Source: an uncultured Spirochaetaceae bacterium
GTDB lineage: Bacteria; Spirochaetota; Spirochaetia; Sphaerochaetales; Sphaerochaetaceae
Assembly (NCBI GenBank): GCA_944392975.1
Contig: CALXYN010000020.1
Span: 1-33,882, forward strand
DNA: 33,882 bases
Direction of reading: 5' to 3'
In this document: positions 1 through 7,643 of the stretch, piece after piece
Layout: the number at the start of each line of letters is the position of its first letter
Position numbering within the stretch: position 1 is the first letter of the stretch
Notes under the pieces: model-generated
What the model was told of the DNA's origin: nothing
What the model saw: only the letters and a program-made list of their open reading frames with translations
Databases searched by the model: none
Program-made: the position numbers and the translations under genes

Positions 1-278
1 TTTTCACAAAGCGCGAGATAGAGGGAGCTCCGCACCGCGCTGCTGAGTATTATGCTGCCCGTTTTGCTGCCAAAGAGGCCTTTTCCAAAGCGCTTGGAAC
101 TGGTATCAAAGGGTTTTCACTGACAGAGATTGAAATCAGGGAAGATGACAATGGAAAGCCATATTTCGCCCTTTCTGGAAGGGCTGCAAAGCTTGCAGAG
201 GGGCTTTCTCTTCATCTCTCAATGAGCCATGAACGCGAAGAAGCCGTTGCAATGGTGGTTGCAGAATATGAGAAGTGA
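1..278 (+). CDS. acpS: Holo-[acyl-carrier-protein] synthase, 5'-truncated by window edge
   Basis: The frame is open from base 3 to the TGA at 276-278, giving about 91 C-terminal residues of a protein whose start lies outside the window. It shows the family core AARFAAKEAFSKALGTGI (the Glu of AAKEAF is a metal ligand in this family) and the later block SLSMSHE-type strand (LHLSMSHE) followed by AVAMVVAE. AcpS transfers 4'-phosphopantetheine from CoA to a serine of acyl carrier protein, activating it for fatty-acid synthesis in the cytosol. Full-length AcpS is about 120-130 residues, so roughly 30-40 residues are missing. It lies just upstream of truA on the same strand. Identification from motifs is firm. 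Confidence 0.88.
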   Translation, partial: FTKREIEGAPHRAAEYYAARFAAKEAFSKALGTGIKGFSLTEIEIREDDNGKPYFALSGRAAKLAEGLSLHLSMSHEREEAVAMVVAEYEK

Positions 279-330
279 CTGGAAACGTCCCGAAACATAC
301 AGTCTTCCCGGAGAGGGGGAGAAGAGGATC

Positions 331-1110
331 ATGCTCCGCATATCTTACGATGGTTCTCTCTTTCATGGATGGCAGGCGCAGGGAAATGCTGTTTCCGTGC
401 AGGGAACATTGTCTGCCGTGCTGTCAGAACTTTTTGGCAAAGAGACAATAGCCTATGCATCCGGAAGGACTGACAGAGGTGTTCATGCGCTTTGTCAGGT
501 TTGCCATTTTGATACATCTTCATCAATAGATGCCTCTTCATACAGCGTGATTCTCAACACAAAGCTTCCCAAAAGCATCCGTGTCGCCTCATCGTCTGAG
601 GCACCTTCCGGTTTTCATGCCCGTTTCTCTACAATGTCCAGGGAATACTGGTATCTTATTAAAAAGACCGGTGACATGCTTGCCTGGGACAGAGAGCGGA
701 TCACGCCTTTCAAGACACTCCCTGATATTTCCGTTCTCAATGCATATGCGGCAATGCTTCAGGGCACTCATGATTTCACGACATTTGCTTCTGCAAAGGA
801 TCCTTCGGAATCGAAAATGAGGGATATCTATGTCTCTGAATGGGATATGATGAAAGATATTTATGGAGGGGAGGTTCTTCGTTACCGGACTGCTGGAAAC
901 GCTTTTCTATACCATCAGGTAAGGAGCATGGTCGGCACGATGATGAATGCGGCACTTAGCGGGGAAAGCGTGGAGTCATTCAGGAATCGCCTTGAGAGCA
1001 AGGATCGTTCAATGGCTTTGAAAACAGCTCCCTCCGATGGTCTCTATCTTGCTGATGTGAGCTATGATAGTGAAAAGTATCAGTGGTTTGAGGAGCAGTA
1101 TGGGAGATAA
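331..1110 (+). CDS. truA: tRNA pseudouridine(38-40) synthase TruA
   Basis: Converts uridines 38-40 of the tRNA anticodon arm to pseudouridine. The N-terminus MLRISYDGSLFHGWQAQGN and the catalytic block SGRTDRGVHALCQ are diagnostic; the nucleophilic Asp is residue 48 of the form starting at 331. C-terminal FLYHQVRSMVGTMM is also a TruA hallmark. The frame extends upstream to possible ATGs at 268 and 229, but those would overlap acpS and add a tail not usual for the family. ATG 331 is preceded by GGGGGAGAAGAGG, and 259 residues is the normal length. The C-terminus overlaps or abuts the next gene, so these are probably cotranscribed. Confidence 0.93.
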   Translation: MLRISYDGSLFHGWQAQGNAVSVQGTLSAVLSELFGKETIAYASGRTDRGVHALCQVCHFDTSSSIDASSYSVILNTKLPKSIRVASSSEAPSGFHARFSTMSREYWYLIKKTGDMLAWDRERITPFKTLPDISVLNAYAAMLQGTHDFTTFASAKDPSESKMRDIYVSEWDMMKDIYGGEVLRYRTAGNAFLYHQVRSMVGTMMNAALSGESVESFRNRLESKDRSMALKTAPSDGLYLADVSYDSEKYQWFEEQYGR

Positions 1111-1129
1111 ATTCACAGAAGGGCTTTTC

Positions 1130-1786
1130 ATGTCTTTTATTGATGACGCGGAGAGAATCATCCTGGGCGACACTGTCGGTGATGATGTCCCTCTCGTTTC
1201 CTATACCATCAGGGAAAAGAGTTCTCCGAAGCCTCAGCAGAGAGAGACTCCACTTGATGCCCTTTATAATGAAGCTTCTTCCTGTCATGCCTGTACCGGT
1301 TATGAAAGCCGCAGTATCTTTGTTCGTCCGATTGTCAAGAAAGAACCCAAAGTTCTTTTCATTGCACCTTATCCGGAGGGATCTGTCATTTTCTCTCCTG
1401 AAAGCCTGAAGATATTCAGGGCATGGTGGAAGCTTTCGTTGCTGCTGGAAGAGGGCGAGTGGGCGCTGACAACACTTGTAAAGTGCCCTGTGCCGGGTTT
1501 TGATAGGACATTCTGCGACGCCTGCCGTTCAATCCTGCGTACGGAGATGGCAGAGATCAGTCCGGAGGCAATGATTCTTCTCGGTCATGACACGGCATCA
1601 TATATGCTTGGTAAGAGTGAGAACATGGAGGCACTTCGCCAGAAACGGTTTGTTGTCAACCACATCCCTGTTTTCGTCACTTACTCTCCCCGGGATTACA
1701 TCCAGGATCCTTCTCTAAAGAAAGCAATCTGGAGCGATATGCTTTTTATCAGAAGACAGATTGGAACGGAGGATCGCAGTTCTTGA
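1130..1786 (+). CDS. Divergent Fe-S uracil-DNA glycosylase superfamily protein (family 4-like)
   Basis: Fold-level resemblance to family 4/5 uracil-DNA glycosylases. A CHAC pair at residues 52-55 is followed by PKVLFIAPYPEG (position of motif A), then LTTLVKCPVPGFDRTFCDAC with further cysteines at 119, 129 and 132, ILLGHDTASYMLG, and a terminal VFVTYSPRDYI where the family has HPSYLL. The pattern of four or more cysteines suggests a 4Fe-4S cluster. The usual catalytic sequence GE(A/G)PGxxE and the motif-B His are replaced, so base specificity or activity may differ. ATG 1130 has GAAGGG six bases upstream; ATG 1100 (overlapping truA) is an alternative. The stop overlaps the priA start. Family call good, activity uncertain. 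Confidence 0.68.
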   Translation: MSFIDDAERIILGDTVGDDVPLVSYTIREKSSPKPQQRETPLDALYNEASSCHACTGYESRSIFVRPIVKKEPKVLFIAPYPEGSVIFSPESLKIFRAWWKLSLLLEEGEWALTTLVKCPVPGFDRTFCDACRSILRTEMAEISPEAMILLGHDTASYMLGKSENMEALRQKRFVVNHIPVFVTYSPRDYIQDPSLKKAIWSDMLFIRRQIGTEDRSS

Positions 1787-3747
1787 AATATGCCTCCCTT
1801 ATTCTCGATTTGCCATATGAGGCTGTTTACAGCTACATAGTGCCTCCTTCTATGGAGGAACAAGCCGTTTTCGGTGTGAGGGCCATAGTTCCGTTCGGAC
1901 ACAGAAAAATGACAGGTTATATCATCGGCACAAGCGATGAGAAGCCACTTGGTGACTATGCGCTGAAGATGATTGACAGGGTTATCGACAAAGAACCTGT
2001 TTTCAACAAGGTCCTGCTGGATCTCGCGATATGGATGCAGGGGATGTATTTCTCTCCTCCAGGTCTGAACCTTTCAATGATGGTGCCTTCTGGCAGGAGG
2101 GAAAGCGAGGTGAGTCCCTTCTTTGAGCCATCATCATTCAAATCAATCGAGTGCCTCTCAGATGGGCAGAAACACGCACTCGATGTTCTCCGTTCAAGCA
2201 GTGACCGTATTTTCTATCTTTTTGGAGTAACAGGTTCTGGAAAGAGCGAGGTCTATCTGAGACGGACAGAGGATGTTATCAAAGAGGGCAGGCAGGTACT
2301 TTATATGGTACCTGAGATAACCCTCTCTGAGCAGCTTTCAGATGAAGTTTATTCGCGCTTCTCCGGACGTGTTGCCATTCTCCATTCCTCCCTTACACCA
2401 TCACAGCGTCTCAAGGCCTGGAACGGTATCATGTCAGGGGAGATTGATCTTGTGATTGGAGCAAGGAGCAGTGTATTCGCACCTTTTAAAAATCTTGGTC
2501 TCATCATCATGGACGAGGAGCATGAGACTTCGTACAAATCCGGTTCAACGCCTAGGTATCATGCAAGGCAGATTGCTGAGTATCGTGCAAAAAAGGAGAA
2601 TGCCACGCTGATAATGGGATCGGCAACTCCCTCTCTTGAGGCCTGGAAGATGATGGCTGATCACCGAATCCACCGCATTGACATGAAAGAGAGGATAGGG
2701 GAAGGGAGATATCCTGCTGTACATATTGTCAACAGCCTCAGGGAAAAGCACTCTATATCCAGAGAGCTGGAGGAGGCGATACGCGATGCTCTCAATCATA
2801 AGCGGGGTGTGATTCTCTTTCTCAACCGCAGGGGATATACGTATAACTATGTCTGCTCCGAATGCGGCCATGTCGTGACCTGTCCAAATTGTTCTGTTTC
2901 CCTTACATATCACAAAAAGGAACAACGTCTGGTCTGCCATACATGCGGATTCTCAGAACCTCTTATAAACGTCTGTCCAGAGTGCCATTCGAGAAATCTG
3001 TCACCGCATGGTTTCGGTACAGAGAATATTGAGGAAGAGGCAAAAGCGCTCTTTCCATATGCACGTATTGCTAGACTGGATACCGATGTCGCAGAGAGCG
3101 GCAAAGGAAAAACACAGGAAATCCTGCAGGGGTTCCGTCAAGGCAGTATCGATATCCTTCTTGGAACTCAGATGATAGCCAAAGGTCTGAATTTCCCGCT
3201 TGTCTCCCTTGTCGGCGTGCTCAATGCAGACTCCTCTTTAGCTATTCCGGATTTCAGAGCCGCAGAGCGTACATTTGATCTTCTGCATCAGGTTGCAGGT
3301 CGTGCTGGTCGATACAGGGACGACGGACTCGTCATCATCCAGACAATACAGCCCTTTGCTCCGCCGATTGCAGCTGTGGCTGAAAACGATCTGGAATCGT
3401 TTTATAAAAAGGAACTCCATGAAAGGGAGCTTACAGGTTTCCCTCCTTATTCCCGTCTACTGAATCTTACATTCAGGGGAAAGAATGAGGAAAAAGTGCA
3501 GGATGCAGCTGAGGCTCTCTGGAAAGAGGCATCCAGGCTGGAAGAGAAAGGTTTTGATGATATCGAGATATTCTCCCCATCTCCCTGTCTCGTTGAGCGT
3601 AAGGCTCAGTATTTCAGATACCATGTGCTGCTCCGCTCTGTTAATGCGGCACTCCTTCTTCGTTTTTCACATCTGCTTCTCGATTCATTCAAGGTGCCTT
3701 CTTCCGTATATATCGAGATAGACATGGATCCGATGACGCTTATGTGA
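1783..3747 (+). CDS. priA: Primosomal replication restart helicase PriA
   Basis: Superfamily 2 3'-5' helicase that recognises stalled forks and reloads the replicative helicase. Visible in order: N-terminal fork-binding domain (about residues 1-110), Walker A GVTGSGKS (148-155), DEEH box (244-247), GSATPSLEAW, a zinc-binding region beginning at Cys358 with CSECGHVVTCPNC, CHTC and CPEC (eight cysteines), then GTQMIAKGLNFP and HQVAGRAGR helicase motifs. At 654 residues it is shorter than the E. coli enzyme (732) but complete. The start is TTG at 1783, interlocked with the TGA of the upstream gene (TTGA) and preceded by CGGAGG about ten bases away. Confidence 0.95.
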   Translation: MKYASLILDLPYEAVYSYIVPPSMEEQAVFGVRAIVPFGHRKMTGYIIGTSDEKPLGDYALKMIDRVIDKEPVFNKVLLDLAIWMQGMYFSPPGLNLSMMVPSGRRESEVSPFFEPSSFKSIECLSDGQKHALDVLRSSSDRIFYLFGVTGSGKSEVYLRRTEDVIKEGRQVLYMVPEITLSEQLSDEVYSRFSGRVAILHSSLTPSQRLKAWNGIMSGEIDLVIGARSSVFAPFKNLGLIIMDEEHETSYKSGSTPRYHARQIAEYRAKKENATLIMGSATPSLEAWKMMADHRIHRIDMKERIGEGRYPAVHIVNSLREKHSISRELEEAIRDALNHKRGVILFLNRRGYTYNYVCSECGHVVTCPNCSVSLTYHKKEQRLVCHTCGFSEPLINVCPECHSRNLSPHGFGTENIEEEAKALFPYARIARLDTDVAESGKGKTQEILQGFRQGSIDILLGTQMIAKGLNFPLVSLVGVLNADSSLAIPDFRAAERTFDLLHQVAGRAGRYRDDGLVIIQTIQPFAPPIAAVAENDLESFYKKELHERELTGFPPYSRLLNLTFRGKNEEKVQDAAEALWKEASRLEEKGFDDIEIFSPSPCLVERKAQYFRYHVLLRSVNAALLLRFSHLLLDSFKVPSSVYIEIDMDPMTLM

Positions 3748-3776
3748 TTGACGTATTTCTGTGACTCTGCAATCAT
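3748..3776 (+). promoter_or_regulatory. Putative sigma70-type promoter giving a leaderless DUF3842 mRNA
   Basis: TTGACG (3748-3753), a 17-base spacer, then an extended -10 TGC-AATCAT with the hexamer at 3771-3776. The ATG begins at 3783, exactly where transcription would be expected to start. No Shine-Dalgarno sequence lies between. The elements are read directly; the leaderless interpretation is inference, strengthened by the same spacing at six other genes in this window. Confidence 0.45.
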
Positions 3777-3782
3777 GCACTT

Positions 3783-4193
3783 ATGGAGATTCTGGTAATT
3801 GATGGACAGGGCGGTGGTCTTGGCAAGGCCCTTGTCGCGGCACTTAAATCCCATTTTTCAGATATTACTGTCAATGCAGTTGGTACAAACAGCATCGCAA
3901 CACAGCAGATGCTCCGCTCTGGAGCTGATCATGCCGCCACCGGAGAGAATCCTGTGATAGTTCTTTCTCGCACCGCATCCATCATCATTGGCCCAATTGG
4001 TATCTGTATTGCAGACAGCATGTATGGTGAAGTGACACCTGCAATGGCAAAAGCTGTCGGAAGTGCAAATGCCAGACGTATACTTGTTCCTGTGAATATC
4101 TGTGGAAATATCGTTGTAGGTGTACATGATACATCTCTTTCTGCTATGATTGAGGGCGTAATTGAGGCAGCAGAAGCTGTAATCAGAGCCTGA
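3783..4193 (+). CDS. DUF3842 family protein
   Basis: A 136-residue protein opening with MEILVIDGQGGGLGKALV, a glycine-rich Rossmann-like loop, followed by NAVGTNSIATQQMLRSGAD and IIIGPIGICIADSMYGE. I recognise these blocks as the DUF3842 family, found mainly in Firmicutes and spirochaetes; its biochemical role is not known to me. No signal peptide or membrane segment is evident, so it is probably cytosolic. The gap from priA is 35 bases and contains a promoter-like sequence, suggesting independent transcription. The ECF transporter follows 52 bases downstream. No ribosome-binding site precedes the start. Confidence 0.8.
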   Translation: MEILVIDGQGGGLGKALVAALKSHFSDITVNAVGTNSIATQQMLRSGADHAATGENPVIVLSRTASIIIGPIGICIADSMYGEVTPAMAKAVGSANARRILVPVNICGNIVVGVHDTSLSAMIEGVIEAAEAVIRA

Positions 4194-4245
4194 AGGTTAA
4201 TTTTTTTTTATCGATAGCTTCATCCTGTAGGATGATGGATACCAT
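4194..4245 (+). other. Short spacer with T-run and hairpin before the ECF operon
   Basis: A run of nine T residues at 4201-4209 follows the DUF3842 stop and could act as a weak terminator tail, but no convincing GC stem precedes it. A small inverted repeat CATCC-TGTA-GGATG at 4221-4234 ends 11 bases before the ecfA1 ATG and might influence ribosome access. The spacer is far too short for a vitamin riboswitch, so ligand control of this importer is not visible here. Confidence 0.3.
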
Positions 4246-5046
4246 ATGCCATCACTTATTGTTGACAACATCTCTTTCTCATATGGGAATGGCGATGTTA
4301 TTTCCTCTCTCTCATTTTCTGCTGAAGGCAATGAGAAGATAGCCATTCTCGGTTCAAATGGTTCAGGAAAGTCTACATTGATGAAGCTTATAAAAGGGCT
4401 GCTGCCACTCAAACGCGGAGAAATCCTCATCAATGGGAAGAGTATCAGGGAAAAGGAATCAAAACAAAGCATCGGCATTGTCTTCCAGGATCCTGACAGC
4501 CAGTTCGTTTCTCCTGTTCTGGAAGAGGATATCGCATTTGGTCCTGAAAACTATGGCATGAATGAGGAGGCAATAGATGAAGCCGTGGAAAAAAGCCTCA
4601 AGGCCGTAGGGCTCTGGGAGAGAAGGAAAAGTTCTCCATATTCTCTTTCTGGCGGAGAGAAAGAGAGGGCACAGCTTGCGGGAATTCTTTCATTCAGCCC
4701 CTCTGTTGTGATTCTAGATGAGGCATTTTCCATGCTGGACAGAAAGGGGCAAGATGATGTTGTATCCTTGGCTTCATCCTCTTTGGAATCTGCTCTTGTC
4801 ATCACTATTACACACAGTGCGGAAGAAGCGCTTTCATCGGATCGTGTGATTCTCCTTTCTGAAGGAAAGCTTATTGCAGACGGAGAAACAAGGAGCATTC
4901 TTACCGATTCCAGGCTCCTTGAGAGTGCGAAGGTTAAACCACCATTTGCATGCCGCATGCGTTCACTGCTTCTTTCCCGTGGTCTGGATACAGGTCCTGT
5001 ACTTACTGAGACAGAGCTTCAGGAGGCATTATGTCACTTACGCTGA
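4246..5046 (+). CDS. ecfA1: ECF transporter energising ATPase 1 (EcfA/CbiO type)
   Basis: First of two ATP-binding subunits of an energy-coupling-factor importer. Walker A GSNGSGKST lies about 34 residues in, the Q-loop FQDPDSQFV is typical of EcfA proteins, the signature is LSGGEKERAQLAG and Walker B is VVILDEAFSMLD. At 266 residues it has a normal length with the EcfA C-terminal extension. It heads a tightly overlapped set of five genes (ecfA1-ecfA2-ecfT-ecfS-kinase), each start lying inside or at the stop of the previous gene. No strong Shine-Dalgarno sequence is present at the start. It acts at the cytoplasmic face of the inner membrane with EcfA2 and EcfT. Confidence 0.92.
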   Translation: MPSLIVDNISFSYGNGDVISSLSFSAEGNEKIAILGSNGSGKSTLMKLIKGLLPLKRGEILINGKSIREKESKQSIGIVFQDPDSQFVSPVLEEDIAFGPENYGMNEEAIDEAVEKSLKAVGLWERRKSSPYSLSGGEKERAQLAGILSFSPSVVILDEAFSMLDRKGQDDVVSLASSSLESALVITITHSAEEALSSDRVILLSEGKLIADGETRSILTDSRLLESAKVKPPFACRMRSLLLSRGLDTGPVLTETELQEALCHLR

Positions 5047-5741
5047 GCCATGTATGCCTGAAAAAAGAAGCTTTCTCAATCTCCGATGTTTCTCTTTCAA
5101 TTGACAAGGGAATTACTGCCATCGTCGGTAAAAGTGGCAGTGGAAAGACAACGCTCCTTTCTCTTATCGCAGGACTTCAGAGACCTGATTCCGGAACTGT
5201 GGAAAAAGAAGGAAGTGTCGGTATGGTCTTTCAGTTCCCAGAAAGAGAGCTCTTTGCCGAGACCGTGCTTAAAGATGTATCCTTCTCTCTTCATAATGCC
5301 GATGATAAAAAAGCCAGGGAGGCGCTGGAAGCTCTGGGTGTTGAGGAAAGGCTGTGGAATCTCTCTCCGTTCTCGCTTTCTGGAGGGGAGAGAAGAAAAG
5401 TTGCGATTGCCGGTATCCTTGCATCTGAACCTGATATCATCATGATGGATGAACCCTCTGCCGGACTTGATGCGGATGGGCAAGATAGTCTTAGAAAGCT
5501 GCTTTTTTCGCTCAGAAAAAAAGGGAAGATTGTTGTAATCACCACACATGATGTCAGCCTGGCGGCAATTGCGGACAGGGTGATTGTCATTGAAAATGGA
5601 AGTGTCGTTGCTGATGATATTCCTCAGGCTGTCATCTCAACTCCTGCCATGCGCCTTTCACAGGCATTGGGGCTTGGGAAGATAATCGATGAAGAACTGC
5701 TTGCAGATGCTGTCGTTAAGACGCTTGGAGGTAGAAGATGA
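5031..5741 (+). CDS. ecfA2: ECF transporter energising ATPase 2 (EcfA/CbiO type)
   Basis: Second ATPase of the ECF pair, 236 residues, overlapping ecfA1 by 16 bases. Walker A is VGKSGSGKTTLL, the Q-loop is FQFPERELF (EcfA2-like), the signature is LSGGERRKVAIAG and Walker B is IIMMDEPSAGLD, with a switch His in VVITTHD. The heterodimer with EcfA1 drives EcfT and the substrate-binding S component. The stop overlaps the next start (ATGA). Two distinct ATPases encoded with T and S components give a complete group I-type module. Confidence 0.92.
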   Translation: MSLTLSHVCLKKEAFSISDVSLSIDKGITAIVGKSGSGKTTLLSLIAGLQRPDSGTVEKEGSVGMVFQFPERELFAETVLKDVSFSLHNADDKKAREALEALGVEERLWNLSPFSLSGGERRKVAIAGILASEPDIIMMDEPSAGLDADGQDSLRKLLFSLRKKGKIVVITTHDVSLAAIADRVIVIENGSVVADDIPQAVISTPAMRLSQALGLGKIIDEELLADAVVKTLGGRR

Positions 5742-6535
5742 ATCTTCTTGGCGCATATCATCCGGCAGTGTCTATGCTTCATAGTCTTGACCCTGCTTAT
5801 AAGATCATCTCGTTCTCGCTTCTTTTTGTGGCAGTTGTCATTTTCTCCAGCAGTATAGCCGGTTATTTCATCTCAGCTCTCATCATCCTCTTTCTGTTTT
5901 ATGTAGCACATGTTCCTGTCCATCCTGTGCTGAAGTCGTTATGGAGATTCAGGGCCTTCTTTCTGACTATTTTCCTGATGAACAGCTTCTTTCAGCCGTC
6001 TGAAACTCCCATTTTCTCTTTCTATTTCATAACATTCTCCTTTTATGGAATAGCAATGGGAATCAGAATGGTGATGTGTGTTGCTATTTTGACATCTCTT
6101 TCGGCTCTGCTTACTGCCACCACGACACCAATTGCCATCACAAAGGGATTAAATGCGCTTCTCCATCCACTTTCATATCTCCATATTCCTGTCAATCAGG
6201 CCGCGGAGATTATCTCCATGGCTCTTTGTCTCATTCCTCTTATCGCAAAGGAGAGTGAGGATATCGTGATGTCTGCAAAAGCCAGAGGACTTGGTAGCGG
6301 TAGCGGCAAGCTGAAGGATAGGGCACTTTCCATGGCTCCTCTGGTGATTCCTCTTTTCGTACAGTCCTTTCGCCGCGCTGATGAAATGGCTATGGCAATG
6401 GAGGCAAGGGGTTACAGTGATGGGCCTCACAGGAGGAGAATGAGAATAAAGACCGGAAGCGCAGAAATCCTGGTACTTCTTATCTCAATCCTGATTCTTC
6501 TTATAAGCATTTTCATGAAAGGAGTTTTTGTATGA
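5738..6535 (+). CDS. ecfT: ECF transporter transmembrane component EcfT
   Basis: A 265-residue membrane protein with N-terminal HPAVSMLHSLDPAYKI, the usual EcfT opening, several hydrophobic segments, and two coupling-helix motifs: AKARGLGSGSG and the classic MEARGYSDG about 40 residues later. The two Ala-Arg-Gly motifs dock into the ATPase pair and transmit ATP hydrolysis to the S component. The final hydrophobic stretch near residues 245-265 is a last helix. It is coupled to its neighbours by four-base overlaps on both sides. Confidence 0.92.
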   Translation: MNLLGAYHPAVSMLHSLDPAYKIISFSLLFVAVVIFSSSIAGYFISALIILFLFYVAHVPVHPVLKSLWRFRAFFLTIFLMNSFFQPSETPIFSFYFITFSFYGIAMGIRMVMCVAILTSLSALLTATTTPIAITKGLNALLHPLSYLHIPVNQAAEIISMALCLIPLIAKESEDIVMSAKARGLGSGSGKLKDRALSMAPLVIPLFVQSFRRADEMAMAMEARGYSDGPHRRRMRIKTGSAEILVLLISILILLISIFMKGVFV

Positions 6536-7062
6536 ATATATTGAAAAAATCATTGTTCACCGCAGTCTGCATTGCTCTTTGCACTGTTTTGCCGATGGCT
6601 TTTCATGCCATCCCAAATGGCGGAATTCTGTTTTCTCCGATGCATTTGCCCGTACTCCTCTGTGGCGTGATTACATCATGGCCTTTCGGACTTTTCTGCG
6701 GTATTGTAGGGCCGCTTCTTTCCTTCCTTTTTACAGGGATGCCCGGAGCTCCGATGCTTCCTCAGATGATGGTGGAACTTGGAAGCTATGGTTTCATGGC
6801 GGGACTGATGATCCGTATTATGAGAACAAAGAGTCTGAGCGCTAATGTGCTTGTCAGTCTGGTAATTGCCATGCTTTTTGGCCGCATCGTTGCAGGATGT
6901 GCCCGTGCTTTCCTGTTTGCAAGAGGATCGTATTCTCTTCCAATGTGGATATCCAGCTATTTTATATCCTGTTTTCCTGCAATCATCCTGCAGCTTGTGT
7001 TGATTCCGCTTATCTGCAAGGCTTTGGATAAAGCCGGACTGCTCTCTGAGAAAACAGCATGA
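6532..7062 (+). CDS. ECF transporter substrate-binding S component, substrate unknown
   Basis: A 176-residue, very hydrophobic protein with about five to six membrane segments. The region around residues 37-75 contains SPMHLPVLLCGVITSW, GPLLSFLFTGMPGAP and MMVELGSYGFMAG. This resembles a known subfamily of PF12822-type S components. The vitamin cannot be read from the sequence. The next gene, overlapping by four bases, encodes a small-molecule kinase, so the ligand may be a nucleoside or vitamin alcohol trapped by phosphorylation. This substrate suggestion is inference. Confidence 0.82.
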   Translation: MNILKKSLFTAVCIALCTVLPMAFHAIPNGGILFSPMHLPVLLCGVITSWPFGLFCGIVGPLLSFLFTGMPGAPMLPQMMVELGSYGFMAGLMIRIMRTKSLSANVLVSLVIAMLFGRIVAGCARAFLFARGSYSLPMWISSYFISCFPAIILQLVLIPLICKALDKAGLLSEKTA

Positions 7063-7619
7063 AAGGTCTGGAGAGAGTACTTGCATCCATCGAAGGAAGG
7101 AAGATAATCGCTATCGATGGCCGTTCAGCAGCAGGAAAGACAACGCTTGCAGAAGAGCTTCTTGCTGTAACTGGAGGGGATATCCTCCATATGGATGATT
7201 TCTTCCTTCCTCCGGAACTTCGTACAGCACAGCGCTATTCAGAACCTGGAGGGAATATTCACAGAGAGCGCTTTCAGGAAGAGATCCTTCCATTCCTCAG
7301 AAATGAAAGCATCGTCAAATACAGGAGATTTGACTGTCAGAAGGGAGCTTATGATGCGAATCTGCTTTCCCTGGATACTTCAAGGACAGTCATAATCGAG
7401 GGAGCATACAGCCTTCTTCCTGTCTTCGGAAAGTATTATGACATCTCGATTTTCGTGGATATAGACCCGGAAAGGCAACTTGAACGTATCAGAAAGCGTA
7501 ATGGAGAGGAGAAGGCGGAAATTTTCCGTACTAAATGGATACCGCTGGAGGAGGCATATATAAATGCGTACTCGATTGATAAGGGCGCGGATCTCATCAT
7601 CGATGGTTGTCAAGAATGA
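7059..7619 (+). CDS. Uridine-kinase-like P-loop kinase linked to the ECF importer
   Basis: A 186-residue P-loop kinase. IAIDGRSAAGKTTLAEEL near residue 18 is the Walker A region, ILHMDDFFLP near residue 45 is the substrate/Mg loop seen in uridine kinases, followed by EPGGNIHRERF, then VIIEGAYSLLP and DIDPERQLERIRKR, the lid region. It belongs to the uridine kinase/phosphoribulokinase-like superfamily, but the true acceptor is unknown. Its ATG overlaps the S-component stop (ATGA), so it is translationally tied to the transporter. It probably phosphorylates the imported ligand. A pyrimidine nucleoside is one option; vitamins such as nicotinamide riboside are others. Confidence 0.8.
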   Translation: MKGLERVLASIEGRKIIAIDGRSAAGKTTLAEELLAVTGGDILHMDDFFLPPELRTAQRYSEPGGNIHRERFQEEILPFLRNESIVKYRRFDCQKGAYDANLLSLDTSRTVIIEGAYSLLPVFGKYYDISIFVDIDPERQLERIRKRNGEEKAEIFRTKWIPLEEAYINAYSIDKGADLIIDGCQE

Positions 7620-7643
7620 TGGGGAAGTATACCATCTTGAGTC

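Noticed and set aside
4167-4209. Intrinsic terminator after the DUF3842 gene
   Set aside because: CAGC-AGAA-GCTG is only a four-bp stem and lies about 25 bases before the T-run, so it does not form a proper terminator.
4194-4245. Possible vitamin riboswitch before the ECF operon
   Set aside because: Fifty-two bases, mostly a T-run and a five-bp stem, cannot hold any known vitamin riboswitch.
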